Source: CAZHZT01 sp964537285 (lineage in GTDB: Bacteria; Bacteroidota; Bacteroidia; Chitinophagales; Saprospiraceae). From it: a DNA stretch of 64,000 nt. The notes beneath the pieces are model-generated. The model saw only the letters and a program-made list of their open reading frames with translations. It was not told where the DNA came from and searched no databases. Positions 8,477 to 16,900 of this stretch are shown one piece after another. Positions within the stretch are counted from its first letter, which is position 1. Every line of letters begins with the position of its first letter. Both the position numbers and the translations under genes were made by a program. The DNA lies in contig CAZHZT010000016.1 of NCBI GenBank assembly GCA_964537285.1, positions 1 through 64,000 of the forward strand, given 5' to 3'.

Positions 8477-10342
8477 TTATCTTCCAACATGTATGAGCAA
8501 TACCGAAATATCCGAAGGAGAAACCCCGCTAATTCTGCTGGCTTGTCCGATCGTGCGAGGTTTAATTCGGGAAAGCTTTTCCCTTGCTTCTGCAGAAAGA
8601 GAGCTAACACCTTGGTAGTTAAAGTTTTCATGTAAACGAACGGCTTCAAGGCGGTTCATTTTTTCTACCATTTCTTTTTCCTTCTTGATATATCCTTCAT
8701 ACTTCATGTTGATTTCTGCCAGATCCACAAATTCCGGATCGAATTGTTCCAGGAAAGTATCTAGTTCCGGCAATATACCTCTGAGTTCGGCAATGCTCAC
8801 GTGAGGGCGAAGTAAAACTCCTTTGAGTTTCACTTTTTGCTTTAATAGGGCAGAACCTTTAGAATCAAGGAAATTGTTAAGTTGATCCGGGCTTACGCTA
8901 AAATCCTCTAAGTGCCTGGAAATCGTTTCGGCCACAGCTGCTTTAGCTCTGACTCTTTCCATGCGTTGTTCGATGCCTTTGACCCCCAATTGGGCTGCTA
9001 AGGGAGTCAGTCTTAGGTCTGCGTTGTCTTGTCTAAGTAAAATACGGTATTCAGCTCTAGAGGTGAACATGCGATAAGGTTCTTTGGTACCTTTATTGAC
9101 CAAATCATCTACGAGTACTCCAATATAGCCCTCTGAGCGTTTAACGATAAAAGGCTCTTCTTCTTTAATAGCCAAGTGTGCGTTAAAACCGGCCATAAGT
9201 CCCTGGCAAGCCGCTTCTTCATATCCGGTCGTTCCGTTTATCTGGCCAGCGAAGAACAGATTTTTGACCAAGTGTGTCTCTAAAGAGAGTTTTAGCTGAG
9301 TGGGAGGAAAAAAGTCGTATTCTATAGCGTAACCCGGACGGAACATTTTCATGTTCTCAAATCCTTCCACTTTGCGAAGCGCCTTGTACTGAACATCTTC
9401 CGGAAGAGAAGAAGAGAACCCATTCACATAAATTTCGCAAGTATCCCAGCCTTCAGGTTCGACGAAGAGCTGGTGTCGGTTCCGGTCGGCAAAACGATCG
9501 ATTTTGTCTTCGATAGAAGGGCAATACCTGGGCCCGAGGCCCCGAATACGCCCATTGAACATCGGAGAACGATCAAAGCCCGTTTTCAAGACATCATGCA
9601 CATCAGGGCTTGTATAAGCAACATGGCAAGGCATTTGTTTTTCTAGCCGAGGTGTATTGGTAAAAGAAAACTTTCCTGGATTTTCATCTCCCGGTTGGAT
9701 CTCCATTCTGTCCCAATCCAATGTGCGTCCGTCTACCCTCGGGGGAGTACCTGTTTTCATTCTTCCGGCTTCAAAGCCCAATTCTACCAGCTGTTCGGTA
9801 ATGCCTTTGGCAGCTCTTTCACCTGCACGGCCGCCTCCAAATTGTTTTTCTCCGATATGGATGATTCCGTTGAGAAACGTTCCGCTGGTAAGAATGACGG
9901 CTTTTGCAGGAATATCAATGCCCATACCCGTTTTCACACCATGTACCCGATTGTCTTTGACCACAATACCGGTGACCATTTCCTGCCAAAAGTCGATATT
10001 GGGATGTTCTTCCAGCAGGATCCGCCATTTTCGGGCAAAAAGCATGCGGTCGCTTTGAGCCCTGGGGCTCCACATAGCAGGCCCCTTCGAGCGATTCAAC
10101 ATTCGGAATTGGATCATGGTATGATCGGTTACAATGCCTGAGTATCCTCCCAGTGCATCGATCTCCCTGACTATCTGACCCTTAGCAACGCCTCCCATTG
10201 CAGGGTTACAAGACATTTGGGCGATGGTATTCATATTCATTGTGGCCAACAATACTTTTGACCCCATATTCGCTGCTGCTACTGCTGCTTCGCTTCCGGC
10301 ATGCCCGGCTCCGACCACGATCACATCATATTCTGGAAACAT
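8477..10342 (-). CDS. mnmG: tRNA uridine-5-carboxymethylaminomethyl(34) synthesis enzyme MnmG
   Basis: 621 residues, the usual length. With MnmE it installs the carboxymethylaminomethyl group on U34 of certain tRNAs, using FAD and methylene-tetrahydrofolate. Seen: N-terminal FAD-binding GAGHAG at residues 11-16, then the conserved stretch MSCNPAMGGVAKGQIVREID, the family signature GPRYCPSIEDK near residue 270, the conserved NGTTGYEEAACQG block, and the C-terminal helical domain ending in ISVLLIHVGR. MnmE is not in the window. A minus-strand TATCTTTG at 10627-10634 could be its -7 box, with the family 3 repeat then in the leader. Confidence 0.98.
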   Translation of the reverse strand: MFPEYDVIVVGAGHAGSEAAVAAANMGSKVLLATMNMNTIAQMSCNPAMGGVAKGQIVREIDALGGYSGIVTDHTMIQFRMLNRSKGPAMWSPRAQSDRMLFARKWRILLEEHPNIDFWQEMVTGIVVKDNRVHGVKTGMGIDIPAKAVILTSGTFLNGIIHIGEKQFGGGRAGERAAKGITEQLVELGFEAGRMKTGTPPRVDGRTLDWDRMEIQPGDENPGKFSFTNTPRLEKQMPCHVAYTSPDVHDVLKTGFDRSPMFNGRIRGLGPRYCPSIEDKIDRFADRNRHQLFVEPEGWDTCEIYVNGFSSSLPEDVQYKALRKVEGFENMKMFRPGYAIEYDFFPPTQLKLSLETHLVKNLFFAGQINGTTGYEEAACQGLMAGFNAHLAIKEEEPFIVKRSEGYIGVLVDDLVNKGTKEPYRMFTSRAEYRILLRQDNADLRLTPLAAQLGVKGIEQRMERVRAKAAVAETISRHLEDFSVSPDQLNNFLDSKGSALLKQKVKLKGVLLRPHVSIAELRGILPELDTFLEQFDPEFVDLAEINMKYEGYIKKEKEMVEKMNRLEAVRLHENFNYQGVSSLSAEAREKLSRIKPRTIGQASRISGVSPSDISVLLIHVGR

Positions 10343-10652
10343 ATAAAACGAGTTATTACAGCAATTTTCGCTTTGGAAAATAAACGCGCCTTCGGCGCGA
10401 AAACTCTTTTATGAGGTGATCCGACGGGCAATTTTGCGAAGCAAAATTGCCCGTCGGATCACCTCATAAGAAAATATCGCCGCGAAGCGGCGTAAATTTG
10501 GTTTTGGATTTCCAAAACGAGAATCGCTGGAGTTATTAGTAGAAAGTGGAAAGTAGAAAAGCCTTTTTCTGCTTTCTACTGTCCTAGAACATTTCTAACT
10601 ACAAAAAAATAAGTTAAAAAGTTTTGCAAAGATAAATATCTTCGGGCTTAAA
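10343..10652. other. Gene-free interval between divergent genes
   Basis: 310 bases between mnmG and the acetyltransferase, mostly filled by the family 3 foldback (10360-10530). A weaker hairpin follows (AGTAGAAAG at 10539-10547 with CTTTCTACT at 10572-10580). Confidence 0.7.
10360..10530. repeat. Foldback family 3, copy A
   Basis: Three nested stem-loops: CGCGCC-TTC-GGCGCG on the left, a perfect central palindrome (10409-10469, 29 bp arms, GAA loop), and GCCGC-GAA-GCGGC on the right. The ends carry GCAATTTTCGCTTTGG and its inverted counterpart CCAAAACGAGAATCGCTGG. Copy B at 11141 is in the opposite orientation. Confidence 0.85.
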
Positions 10653-11105
10653 ATGCTTCGATTTACCTGTAAGCCTTTTTCACAGCTAACATTAGAGGAA
10701 TTGTACGATATTATGGTGCTTCGACAAGAGGTATTCGTGGTAGAACAAACTTGTCCTTACCTTGATGCTGATGGAAAAGATCAATTAGGTTTTCATTTGA
10801 TGGGGTGGCATGAAAACCATGATAATCTATTGGTCTATGCGAGGTTGCTTCCTCCTGGAGTATCGTATAAAGATTATGCTTCGATTGGTAGGGTGGTATC
10901 TTCTCCGTCGGTAAGGGGAAAGTCTTACGGAAAGCGTTTAATGGAAATGTCTGTGATTTGGTGTGATTTGTTATTTCCGGGGGTGGCTATCAAAATATCC
11001 GCTCAATGTTATTTAATCCGGTTCTATGAATCTTTTGGGTTTAAAACGATAGGAGAGGAGTATCTGGAAGATGATATTCCACACATAGGGATGGTGAAAA
11101 TATAA
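10653..11105 (+). CDS. ElaA-like GNAT N-acetyltransferase
   Basis: 150 residues, the size of the ElaA family. Seen: the LYDIMVLRQEVFVVEQTCPY start typical of ElaA, the beta-strand VYARLLPPG, the acetyl-CoA loop region VRGKSYGKRLM, and FYESFGFKTIGEEYLEDDIPHIGM at the end. It should transfer an acetyl group from acetyl-CoA to an unknown small molecule or protein. Single gene, followed by a hairpin and a family 3 element, and convergent with the phosphohexomutase. Confidence 0.9.
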   Translation: MLRFTCKPFSQLTLEELYDIMVLRQEVFVVEQTCPYLDADGKDQLGFHLMGWHENHDNLLVYARLLPPGVSYKDYASIGRVVSSPSVRGKSYGKRLMEMSVIWCDLLFPGVAIKISAQCYLIRFYESFGFKTIGEEYLEDDIPHIGMVKI

Positions 11106-11141
11106 CTATGAGTCATCCCGAATTTTCGGGATGACTCATAG
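11106..11141. terminator. ATGAGTCATCCCGAA hairpin after elaA-like gene
   Basis: A perfect 17 bp stem with a TT loop starting right at the stop codon of the acetyltransferase. The same ATGAGTCATCCCGAATTTT sequence forms the ends of the 335 bp element at 43716-44050, and a variant sits at 55617-55702. It could serve as a terminator although no long T run follows. Confidence 0.65.
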
Positions 11142-11317
11142 CAATTCTCGTTTTGGAAATTCAAAGAACGAGCTAAATTTACGCCGCTTCGCGGCGGTAT
11201 TTTCTTTTGAGGGAGGCCTAAAGGGCTATTTTGCGAAGCAAAATAGCCCTTTAGGCCTCCCTCTCAAAGGGATTTCGCGCCGTAGGCGCGTTTATTTTTC
11301 AAAGCGAGAATCGCTGG
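11141..11317. repeat. Foldback family 3, copy B (inverted relative to A)
   Basis: Same ordered parts as copy A, reversed: GCAATTCTCGTTTTGG end, GCCGC-TTC-GCGGC mini-hairpin, perfect central palindrome 11209-11263 (26 bp arms, GAA loop), GCGCC-GTA-GGCGC mini-hairpin, and CGAGAATCGCTGG end. The centre shares the loop-proximal TTTTGCGAAGCAAAA with copy A, but the outer stem is a different sequence. Confidence 0.85.
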
Positions 11318-11347
11318 ATGACAATATTTATATATGAAAAAATGTAA

Positions 11348-12751
11348 TTAAATAGCATTCATAGTGGCATGGCCGGCATCCAGAATTTCTCTGACTCTTT
11401 TCTTGGTAGGTCCCTGGGCATAAACACGAAGGACGGGCTCTGTGCCGGAAGGGCGGATCATAATCCATTCGTCATTGCTCAGGAAAAATTTAAATCCATC
11501 AATATTTTCTACCCGCTGAACGGTGGAATCACCGATTTTTTGAAATGGATCGGTTTTGCATTTTTCAATAATGGCCCATTTTTTTTCATCTGTGATATGA
11601 AGGTCATCGCGATCATAGGCGAATGGACCTACTACATCATATATTTCCTCTTGAATCAATGTTTTTAGGGATTTGCCTGTTTTGGCCATGTACTCAAGAA
11701 GGAGAAGCCCCATCCAGACTCCGTCACGCTCTGGTATATGCCCCTTAACTGCAAGGCCTCCGGATTCTTCGCCTCCGACGAGCACGTCCTCCTTGGTCAT
11801 GATTTCAGCAATATATTTGAATCCTATCTTGGTAACCTGGCACTCAAGACCAAAGAGGTCAGCCATCTTCTTCATTTTATCTGTAACTGAAAAAGTAATG
11901 ACGACTTTTCCCTTAAGTCCTTTGTGCTTGTGCATGTAATTCAGAAGCAGCAATAACAAATGATGGGAATCGACGAACTCACCGTCCTCATCGTACATGC
12001 CGATGCGGTCAGCGTCCCCGTCATTGGCCAGGCCGGCGGTGATTGAAGGATTGTTTTTTATGGTTTCAGAAAGCTCGAGCAGGTTGCGGTGTATAGGCTC
12101 GGGAGCTTGCCCACGGAAAGAAGGGTTATGGTCACAATGTAAAAAAACAGAATCCGGGAGTAATCTTTTTACAGCATTTTGGCCGGTACCATACATGGCG
12201 TCATAAGCAAGTGTAATATCGGAATTGCGGATGGCCTCCATATCGAAGTTGGCATTCACATGATCGATGTAGATGTCTTCAAGCTTAACATCATGGAGCA
12301 AGCCCTTATCTTCTAATTCCTTCAAGGAAGGCAGCGTCTGCATAGGCTGTTCCGGGACCAATGCTTCAACTTCTGCAATTTGTTTGGGAATGGTAGGCCC
12401 TCCATAATGCGATTTCAATTTGTATCCATTGTATGATGGGGGGTTGTGGCTGGCCGTAATGACCACGCCCATATCGGCTTCTTTTTTTACGACTCCCAGA
12501 GAGACCATTGGCGTTGAAACAAAGCCTTTAGCAAGGAAAACTTCCAGGCCATAGGCACCCAATACTTGAGCGGTGGTTTGAGCAAAAAGTTCACCGCCGA
12601 AACGACAATCGTGGCCGACCACTACTTTCTTTCCGTTATTTTGTTGCAGCCATTTTGCGGTAGCTTCTGCTACGCGAATCACATTGTCTACAGTATACTC
12701 TTTTGCGATGATGGCTCTCCAGCCATCTGTTCCGAACTTGATGGAAATCAT
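11348..12751 (-). CDS. Phosphohexomutase (phosphoglucomutase/phosphomannomutase family)
   Basis: 467 residues, the usual size. It moves phosphate between C1 and C6 of a hexose through a phosphoserine. Seen: the phosphoserine loop TASHNP with Ser101, the Mg-binding DGDADR at 244-249, the sugar-binding GGEESGG near 326-332, and the phosphate-binding RPSGTEP at 433-439. Whether glucose, mannose or glucosamine phosphate is the substrate cannot be settled; a GlmM identity is less likely because the loop context differs. It lies 17 bases downstream of the TPR gene on the same strand, so probably co-transcribed. A convergent acetyltransferase and a foldback mark its 3' end. Confidence 0.93.
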   Translation of the reverse strand: MISIKFGTDGWRAIIAKEYTVDNVIRVAEATAKWLQQNNGKKVVVGHDCRFGGELFAQTTAQVLGAYGLEVFLAKGFVSTPMVSLGVVKKEADMGVVITASHNPPSYNGYKLKSHYGGPTIPKQIAEVEALVPEQPMQTLPSLKELEDKGLLHDVKLEDIYIDHVNANFDMEAIRNSDITLAYDAMYGTGQNAVKRLLPDSVFLHCDHNPSFRGQAPEPIHRNLLELSETIKNNPSITAGLANDGDADRIGMYDEDGEFVDSHHLLLLLLNYMHKHKGLKGKVVITFSVTDKMKKMADLFGLECQVTKIGFKYIAEIMTKEDVLVGGEESGGLAVKGHIPERDGVWMGLLLLEYMAKTGKSLKTLIQEEIYDVVGPFAYDRDDLHITDEKKWAIIEKCKTDPFQKIGDSTVQRVENIDGFKFFLSNDEWIMIRPSGTEPVLRVYAQGPTKKRVREILDAGHATMNAI

Positions 12752-12768
12752 AATGTTTGAGTTAGTTA

Positions 12769-14172
12769 TTAGACTTTAAAGGTATTTATCAGAGCACAAA
12801 CAGAAGGGTCTGATTCTAAAAACGGAACGATCTCAAAGAGCCATTCATGCATATTATAATCTTCTTCAAGGGCTTGTTGCAGGAAGATCCGTCCTTCTTT
12901 TGGAAGATTGCACAAGAAAAGAGCAGCCGCTTTCAGGTAAAGAAGCGCTGGATGAGAGAAATAAGCATTGCTTTCCTCGGTAACTTCAAGTGCTTTAGAG
13001 TGCTCGTCAATGATCAACAGGAAAAGAGCATATTGAATCCATATATCTGCCTGTTCCGGAGCGCTTTCTGTAGCTTTTTGATAGGCATTATCTGCCTTTT
13101 CCAGATAGCCTGCCTGAAAACAGGTGTTGGCAAGAGCCACTAAGAAATCTTCGTTCTTGTCTTCGATTTGCACTGCGTGTTCAAAGGCATAGATAGCGGC
13201 ATCAAATTTTTCTCTGGTTTCCAGAATTAGCCCTTTTTGATAAAACGCTTGTGCATAGCTATGATTGGTGAGGATGGAGCGGTCGTATAATTCCAGCGCT
13301 ATTTCCGGTTCGTTCAATGCTTCGTGGCATAGACCGATGTGGACAAGCAGTTCTGGCGATGGTTGGAAGATTTCCTCAGACGTTTGAAAAATTTTGATTG
13401 CCTGGCGGTATTTACCTGCTTTCATGCATGCGGCTACATAATCATGATAAGCATATTCGAAATGTTCATTGATAATGATCGCATAGTCAAAGGCTTCTAT
13501 TGCTTTTTCCCAATCTTCTATGTAAGTGTAGGCATTCCCCAGGTTGTACCAGGCCAGATAGGAATAGGGGTCTTCGTCAATTATCTTAAGATGGAGCTCA
13601 ATGCTTTCCTCATATTTTTGACAGAGTTCCACTGTAAACCAGATGCGTTCAAGAGCTGCTTCGTGCTTAGGGTTGATGAGTAAGGTCTTTTTTAAGGCCT
13701 TGAACATCGAGGAAAATTGATCCTGTGCTTCATAGATCAATGCTTTGCAAAAGAAAAACTCTGCGCGTTCTTCTGCACTTAAATAGCCCGGGAGAGAAGA
13801 AAGAAGCTCCCAGGCTTCTTCGTATTGTTTAAGCTTAATATGCGCTTCTACTCTTAGGACGATCTGCTCAATGTCAAAGGGAGCAAAAAACGGGCTTGTT
13901 TCAAGGCAATCCAGGGCTGCTTGAGGGGCATTTTGCAAAAGAAAAAGTTCCACTTTTTGTAAAACAAACTCTTCTGAAAAAGGATATTGCCTCAGGGCAT
14001 GCGAAATTACGCCAAGAGCTTCTTCAAAAAGTCTGCCGGAAGTGTAGTGATCAACTAGGCGGATAAAATCCGCTTTCTCTAGAAACGGTACCGTTCCTTT
14101 TGTATTAATAGCCTCATACTCGCTCACGAGGAGCTGAAAGTCATCTAAAGGCTCAGGATTTCCATTCTGCAT
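12769..14172 (-). CDS. Tetratricopeptide-repeat protein
   Basis: About 467 residues from the ATG at 14172 (MQNGNPEPLDDF). An earlier in-frame ATG at 14220 is possible, but a TATCTTTA, close to the -7 box, lies at 14195-14202 on the minus strand and favours the later start. The protein is a string of TPR helices, clearest at AWYNLGNAYTYIEDWEKAIE, AYHDYVAACMKAGKYRQAIK and AFYQKGLILETREKFDAAIY. No signal peptide, membrane segment or enzyme domain is seen. TPR arrays hold protein partners; the partner is unknown. Bacteroidota genomes commonly carry one such cytoplasmic TPR gene. It probably shares a transcript with the phosphohexomutase 17 bases downstream. Confidence 0.9.
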   Translation of the reverse strand: MQNGNPEPLDDFQLLVSEYEAINTKGTVPFLEKADFIRLVDHYTSGRLFEEALGVISHALRQYPFSEEFVLQKVELFLLQNAPQAALDCLETSPFFAPFDIEQIVLRVEAHIKLKQYEEAWELLSSLPGYLSAEERAEFFFCKALIYEAQDQFSSMFKALKKTLLINPKHEAALERIWFTVELCQKYEESIELHLKIIDEDPYSYLAWYNLGNAYTYIEDWEKAIEAFDYAIIINEHFEYAYHDYVAACMKAGKYRQAIKIFQTSEEIFQPSPELLVHIGLCHEALNEPEIALELYDRSILTNHSYAQAFYQKGLILETREKFDAAIYAFEHAVQIEDKNEDFLVALANTCFQAGYLEKADNAYQKATESAPEQADIWIQYALFLLIIDEHSKALEVTEESNAYFSHPALLYLKAAALFLCNLPKEGRIFLQQALEEDYNMHEWLFEIVPFLESDPSVCALINTFKV

Positions 14173-14231
14173 GTAGTTTCCGTGGCTGTTTAAGGGTAAA
14201 GATACATAAAATGACTTCAATAAAACAAGGG

Positions 14232-15011
14232 CTATGATCTTATTTTAACAGGGCTTTTTTGAATAGGCCGGCTAACCATATAAACGCCTATAAATATTAG
14301 TATTCCGGCTAATATTTTAACGGGAGAAAGTTGATCCTTAACGGCTAATATTGCTATAAGACTGGTTAGTAGAGGTTGTAAATAAATATAAATACTTACT
14401 ACGGAAGGATTGACCTTCGATAGTGCAAAAGCGTTGAACAGGTAGGCAAAAAAAGTGGTGAAAATTAATACATATCCAACAGCTAACCATACATTTACAT
14501 TGAAACTACTCCATTCGGTTTGCATAATCTCGGAAGCCCCGAAGGGCGTAAGCCAGATAATACCAAATAAAAACACCCACCTGATAACGGTGAATGGATG
14601 GTACTTGATCATCAGGGGTTTTACGAGAACCAGATAAACACCATAGGAACTGGCGTTGATGAAAACGAGTAAATTTCCCAGCCAGGCTTGTTCGCCAAGC
14701 TCAATTGATTTTCCTGAAGTAATTAAAACACCCGCCCCTAAGGCTCCTATTAGTATACCAATTATTTTTAAGGGGGTGATCTTTTCTCCCAAGAGAACAG
14801 CAGAGGCCAATAATACCAGCAAAGGCGTGGTTGTCATTATGAGGGAAGCGTTAATAGGAGATGTTAAACTCAGCCCGCTGAAAAAATAGAGTTGGTTTAC
14901 GGCTATCCCGAAAATACTGCAAACAGCCATCAGCCAAAGGTCTTTCTTTTCTACTTTTTCTCGAATCAGTAAAAAATGAAACGACGAGAAAAGTATCGCT
15001 GCTGATAGCAC
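14232..15011 (-). CDS. EamA/DMT-family transporter, probably truncated at the N-terminus
   Basis: 259 residues from a GTG at 15011, where the family usually has about 300 with ten membrane helices. Seen: helices such as INASLIMTTTPLLVLLASAVLL and LLVFINASSYGVYLVLV, and the repeat-end motif KVNPSVVSIYIYLQPLLTSL. The reading frame continues upstream of the GTG as PYPFAFILLRVL, which looks native, then hits a TAA after 31 bases identical to the end of the foldback at 4793. The first helix is therefore missing, and insertion or deletion involving that foldback is the likely cause. Function, if kept, would be export of an unknown metabolite. It may be a decaying gene. Confidence 0.75.
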   Translation of the reverse strand: MLSAAILFSSFHFLLIREKVEKKDLWLMAVCSIFGIAVNQLYFFSGLSLTSPINASLIMTTTPLLVLLASAVLLGEKITPLKIIGILIGALGAGVLITSGKSIELGEQAWLGNLLVFINASSYGVYLVLVKPLMIKYHPFTVIRWVFLFGIIWLTPFGASEIMQTEWSSFNVNVWLAVGYVLIFTTFFAYLFNAFALSKVNPSVVSIYIYLQPLLTSLIAILAVKDQLSPVKILAGILIFIGVYMVSRPIQKSPVKIRS

Positions 15012-15029
15012 CCGCAGAAGAATAAATGC

Positions 15030-15060
15030 AAATGGGTAGGGTATTATTTTCCTGATCCCT
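15030..15060. repeat. 31 bp end of the family 6 foldback
   Basis: An exact inverted copy of 4793-4823 (AGGGATCAGGAAAATAATAC and on). It lies at the broken 5' end of the DMT transporter. The remainder of the element is absent. Confidence 0.85.
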
Positions 15061-15079
15061 AATTATGAGGCAGCCTTTA

Positions 15080-15553
15080 TTAGTTTCCCCAATTTCTAAA
15101 ACCTCTCTTGTTTTCTTGCCTCTCCTTTATTAAATTAATCAGCCGGGTTTGAAAATCTCTTTCAGCTTTTAATAAACGAAGTACTTTCTGTTTGGACAGT
15201 ACCTGCTTCAAGTCTGCAATATATTTTTTTTCTAAACGGAGTCGTTCCTCCTGCATTTTTAAATAATTATTCAATAATCCATCTGCTTCTTCATCAGACA
15301 TCATTTGGAGGTTTGTATTATCTCCAACATATTCTTTTTTTAATTCTGACTGGCGCTCATCAAACTGATTATAAATGGGCCAAAACAACTGGGATTCCTC
15401 CGGAGTTAAGTTCAGGCGTTCAGTGATGAAAGCGATTTTTATGGATCTAATCCGCTCAACCAAGGGCGAATCCTGGCCATGAACGTTGGTTATGCCCATT
15501 GCGGAAAATAAGAATAATGCCAGGATAAACAGTCTTTTTAGGATATGAGTCAT
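15080..15553 (-). CDS. Small secreted Spy-like protein (LTxxE helical)
   Basis: 157 residues. Signal peptide 1-26 (cleavage near VHGQ), then a fully helical, charged protein with LNLTPEESQLFWPIYNQF, a pattern shared with Spy/CpxP-like periplasmic proteins and with small proteins encoded beside ECF sigma factors in Bacteroidota. Probably a periplasmic stress or sensing component for the sigma/anti-sigma pair upstream. It lies 15 bases after the anti-sigma-like gene, so one operon. The specific role is inferred from position. Confidence 0.75.
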   Translation of the reverse strand: MTHILKRLFILALFLFSAMGITNVHGQDSPLVERIRSIKIAFITERLNLTPEESQLFWPIYNQFDERQSELKKEYVGDNTNLQMMSDEEADGLLNNYLKMQEERLRLEKKYIADLKQVLSKQKVLRLLKAERDFQTRLINLIKERQENKRGFRNWGN

Positions 15554-15568
15554 TCCTTATTTTATGTT

Positions 15569-16078
15569 TTAAAGTAAATCATTCAATTCATCTAATTCAA
15601 TATCATCAATAAACTCATCAAATAATTGCTCGAGTTCATCATCATTAATCCGGTCAACAGGGATAATTTTTTGAAGATCCTCTTCTCCATCAGCTAATTC
15701 GTAGAGTAAATATTCGTCAATTTCATCCGCATTATCAGAAAGATAAAGCGCCAGGTCTTCTGTTGGTATTTGATGGAAACGATCTGCAAAATGATCTTTA
15801 TCGGCCCTCAAAAACCAGTAGCTTGAAGCAACCAGCAGTAAAACCACTGTGAATGCAGCGGCAAGTTGTGGCCTTAAAAGAAAGGAAATAGACAAGAGGA
15901 GTTTTTCCCATAGTGATTTTTCCGTATTATGATCACTTAGGCCTGCCTTTTCCATGACTTCTGCCTGTAGTTTGTAAAAATATTCAGGCGGAACCCGAAA
16001 GCCATCGTCTCTTTTCAGTCGCGCTAGTTTCGGCGAAATTTCTTCCAGTTCTTTTCTTATATCTTCTCTGTTATCCAT
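15569..16078 (-). CDS. Anti-sigma-factor-like single-pass membrane protein
   Basis: 169 residues from the ATG at 16078. Seen: an N-terminal charged cytoplasmic part with VPPEYFYKLQAEVMEKA, one membrane helix at about 66-90, and a very acidic extracytoplasmic tail (DELEQLFDEFIDDIELDELN). The PPEYF element and the single helix after about 65 residues are common in anti-sigma-like proteins of Bacteroidota. It follows the ECF sigma gene by 34 bases and is followed by a Spy-like gene. I see no zinc-binding HxxxCxxC motif, so it is not a classical zinc anti-sigma factor. Role inferred from operon position. Confidence 0.75.
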   Translation of the reverse strand: MDNREDIRKELEEISPKLARLKRDDGFRVPPEYFYKLQAEVMEKAGLSDHNTEKSLWEKLLLSISFLLRPQLAAAFTVVLLLVASSYWFLRADKDHFADRFHQIPTEDLALYLSDNADEIDEYLLYELADGEEDLQKIIPVDRINDDELEQLFDEFIDDIELDELNDLL

Positions 16079-16112
16079 TGTGTTTATTTTAGTTCTTTGA
16101 TCCTTCACCCTT

Positions 16113-16667
16113 TCAAGTTTGAACCGTTGTAACAAACTCTTCAATCTTTTTAACGGCATGATGATAAGAAGCTTTTAATCCACCTACTGAAGTTCCAAGC
16201 ACTTCTGAAATTTCTTTGTAGCTCATGTTATCAAAGTAACGCATATTGAATACCATTTTTTGCTTGTCAGGCAACCTTGACAGCGCTTGCTGCAATTTAA
16301 TTTGTGCTTCATCCCCATCGAAGTAAGGGTCTGCTTCCAGTTTATTAGCCAAATTAGCTTCCTCATCATCAATAGAAGAGGCATACTTTCGTCGCTTTTT
16401 GTCCATGAACGTAATGGCTTCATTGGTTGCAATACGGTATAACCAGGTATATAGCTTAGATTTTGCTTTAAAAGAACCAATATTCTTAAAAACTTTGACA
16501 AAAGTATTTTGAAGAACATCATTGGCATCTTCATGATCCGTAACGATTCGTCGGATATGCCAGTACATTCGCTCTTGGTATTGCTCCATTAATGCACTGA
16601 ATCCACGCTCTACATACTGTCCGCCTTGCAGCCATTCAAGAATTTTATCATCTGAAAGGGCGCTCAA
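16113..16667 (-). CDS. ECF-family RNA polymerase sigma factor
   Basis: 184 residues. Region 2 with RMYWHIRRIVTDHEDANDVL and TWLYRIATNEAITFM recognises the -10 element, and region 4 with LPDKQKMVFNMRYFDNMSYK and a helix-turn-helix recognises -35. It should direct transcription of a stress or envelope regulon. It begins with TTG: no ATG or GTG lies upstream in frame before a stop, and the next ATG would remove part of region 2. First gene of a leftward operon with the anti-sigma-like and Spy-like genes. A family 1 foldback sits about 90 bases upstream of the start. Confidence 0.93.
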   Translation of the reverse strand: MSALSDDKILEWLQGGQYVERGFSALMEQYQERMYWHIRRIVTDHEDANDVLQNTFVKVFKNIGSFKAKSKLYTWLYRIATNEAITFMDKKRRKYASSIDDEEANLANKLEADPYFDGDEAQIKLQQALSRLPDKQKMVFNMRYFDNMSYKEISEVLGTSVGGLKASYHHAVKKIEEFVTTVQT

Positions 16668-16756
16668 ATTATGTCGGTTTTTATGTTCTAAGGCTTAGAC
16701 GGCCCCGATAGAAAAAGGTTTAATTAAGTGTGAAAATAGAAAGTAGAAAATTCTCC

Positions 16757-16866
16757 TTCTTTAACAAATTGTGTGGAACTTCAAAATGATACGCCTTGAA
16801 TGCCCTTGTGGTTGAAAGGCTTATCATTTTGAAGTTCCATTTTTTCACAATTTATGTCAAAGAACT
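16757..16866. repeat. Foldback family 1, full copy
   Basis: A 110 bp imperfect palindrome. Inner arms GGAACTTCAAAATGATA and TATCATTTTGAAGTTCC meet at a loop containing TGCCCTTGTGG. The right end is the conserved TGTCAAAGAAC; the left TTCTTTAACA has one change. It lies between the potassium channel stop and the sigma factor start. Confidence 0.9.
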
Positions 16867-16900
16867 AAAATTCTAAAACCTGCCACTTTCGCATTTTCCG

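Noticed and set aside
9657..10141. Plus-strand frames over mnmG
   Set aside because: They are antisense to a clearly conserved gene and show no domain or start signal of their own.
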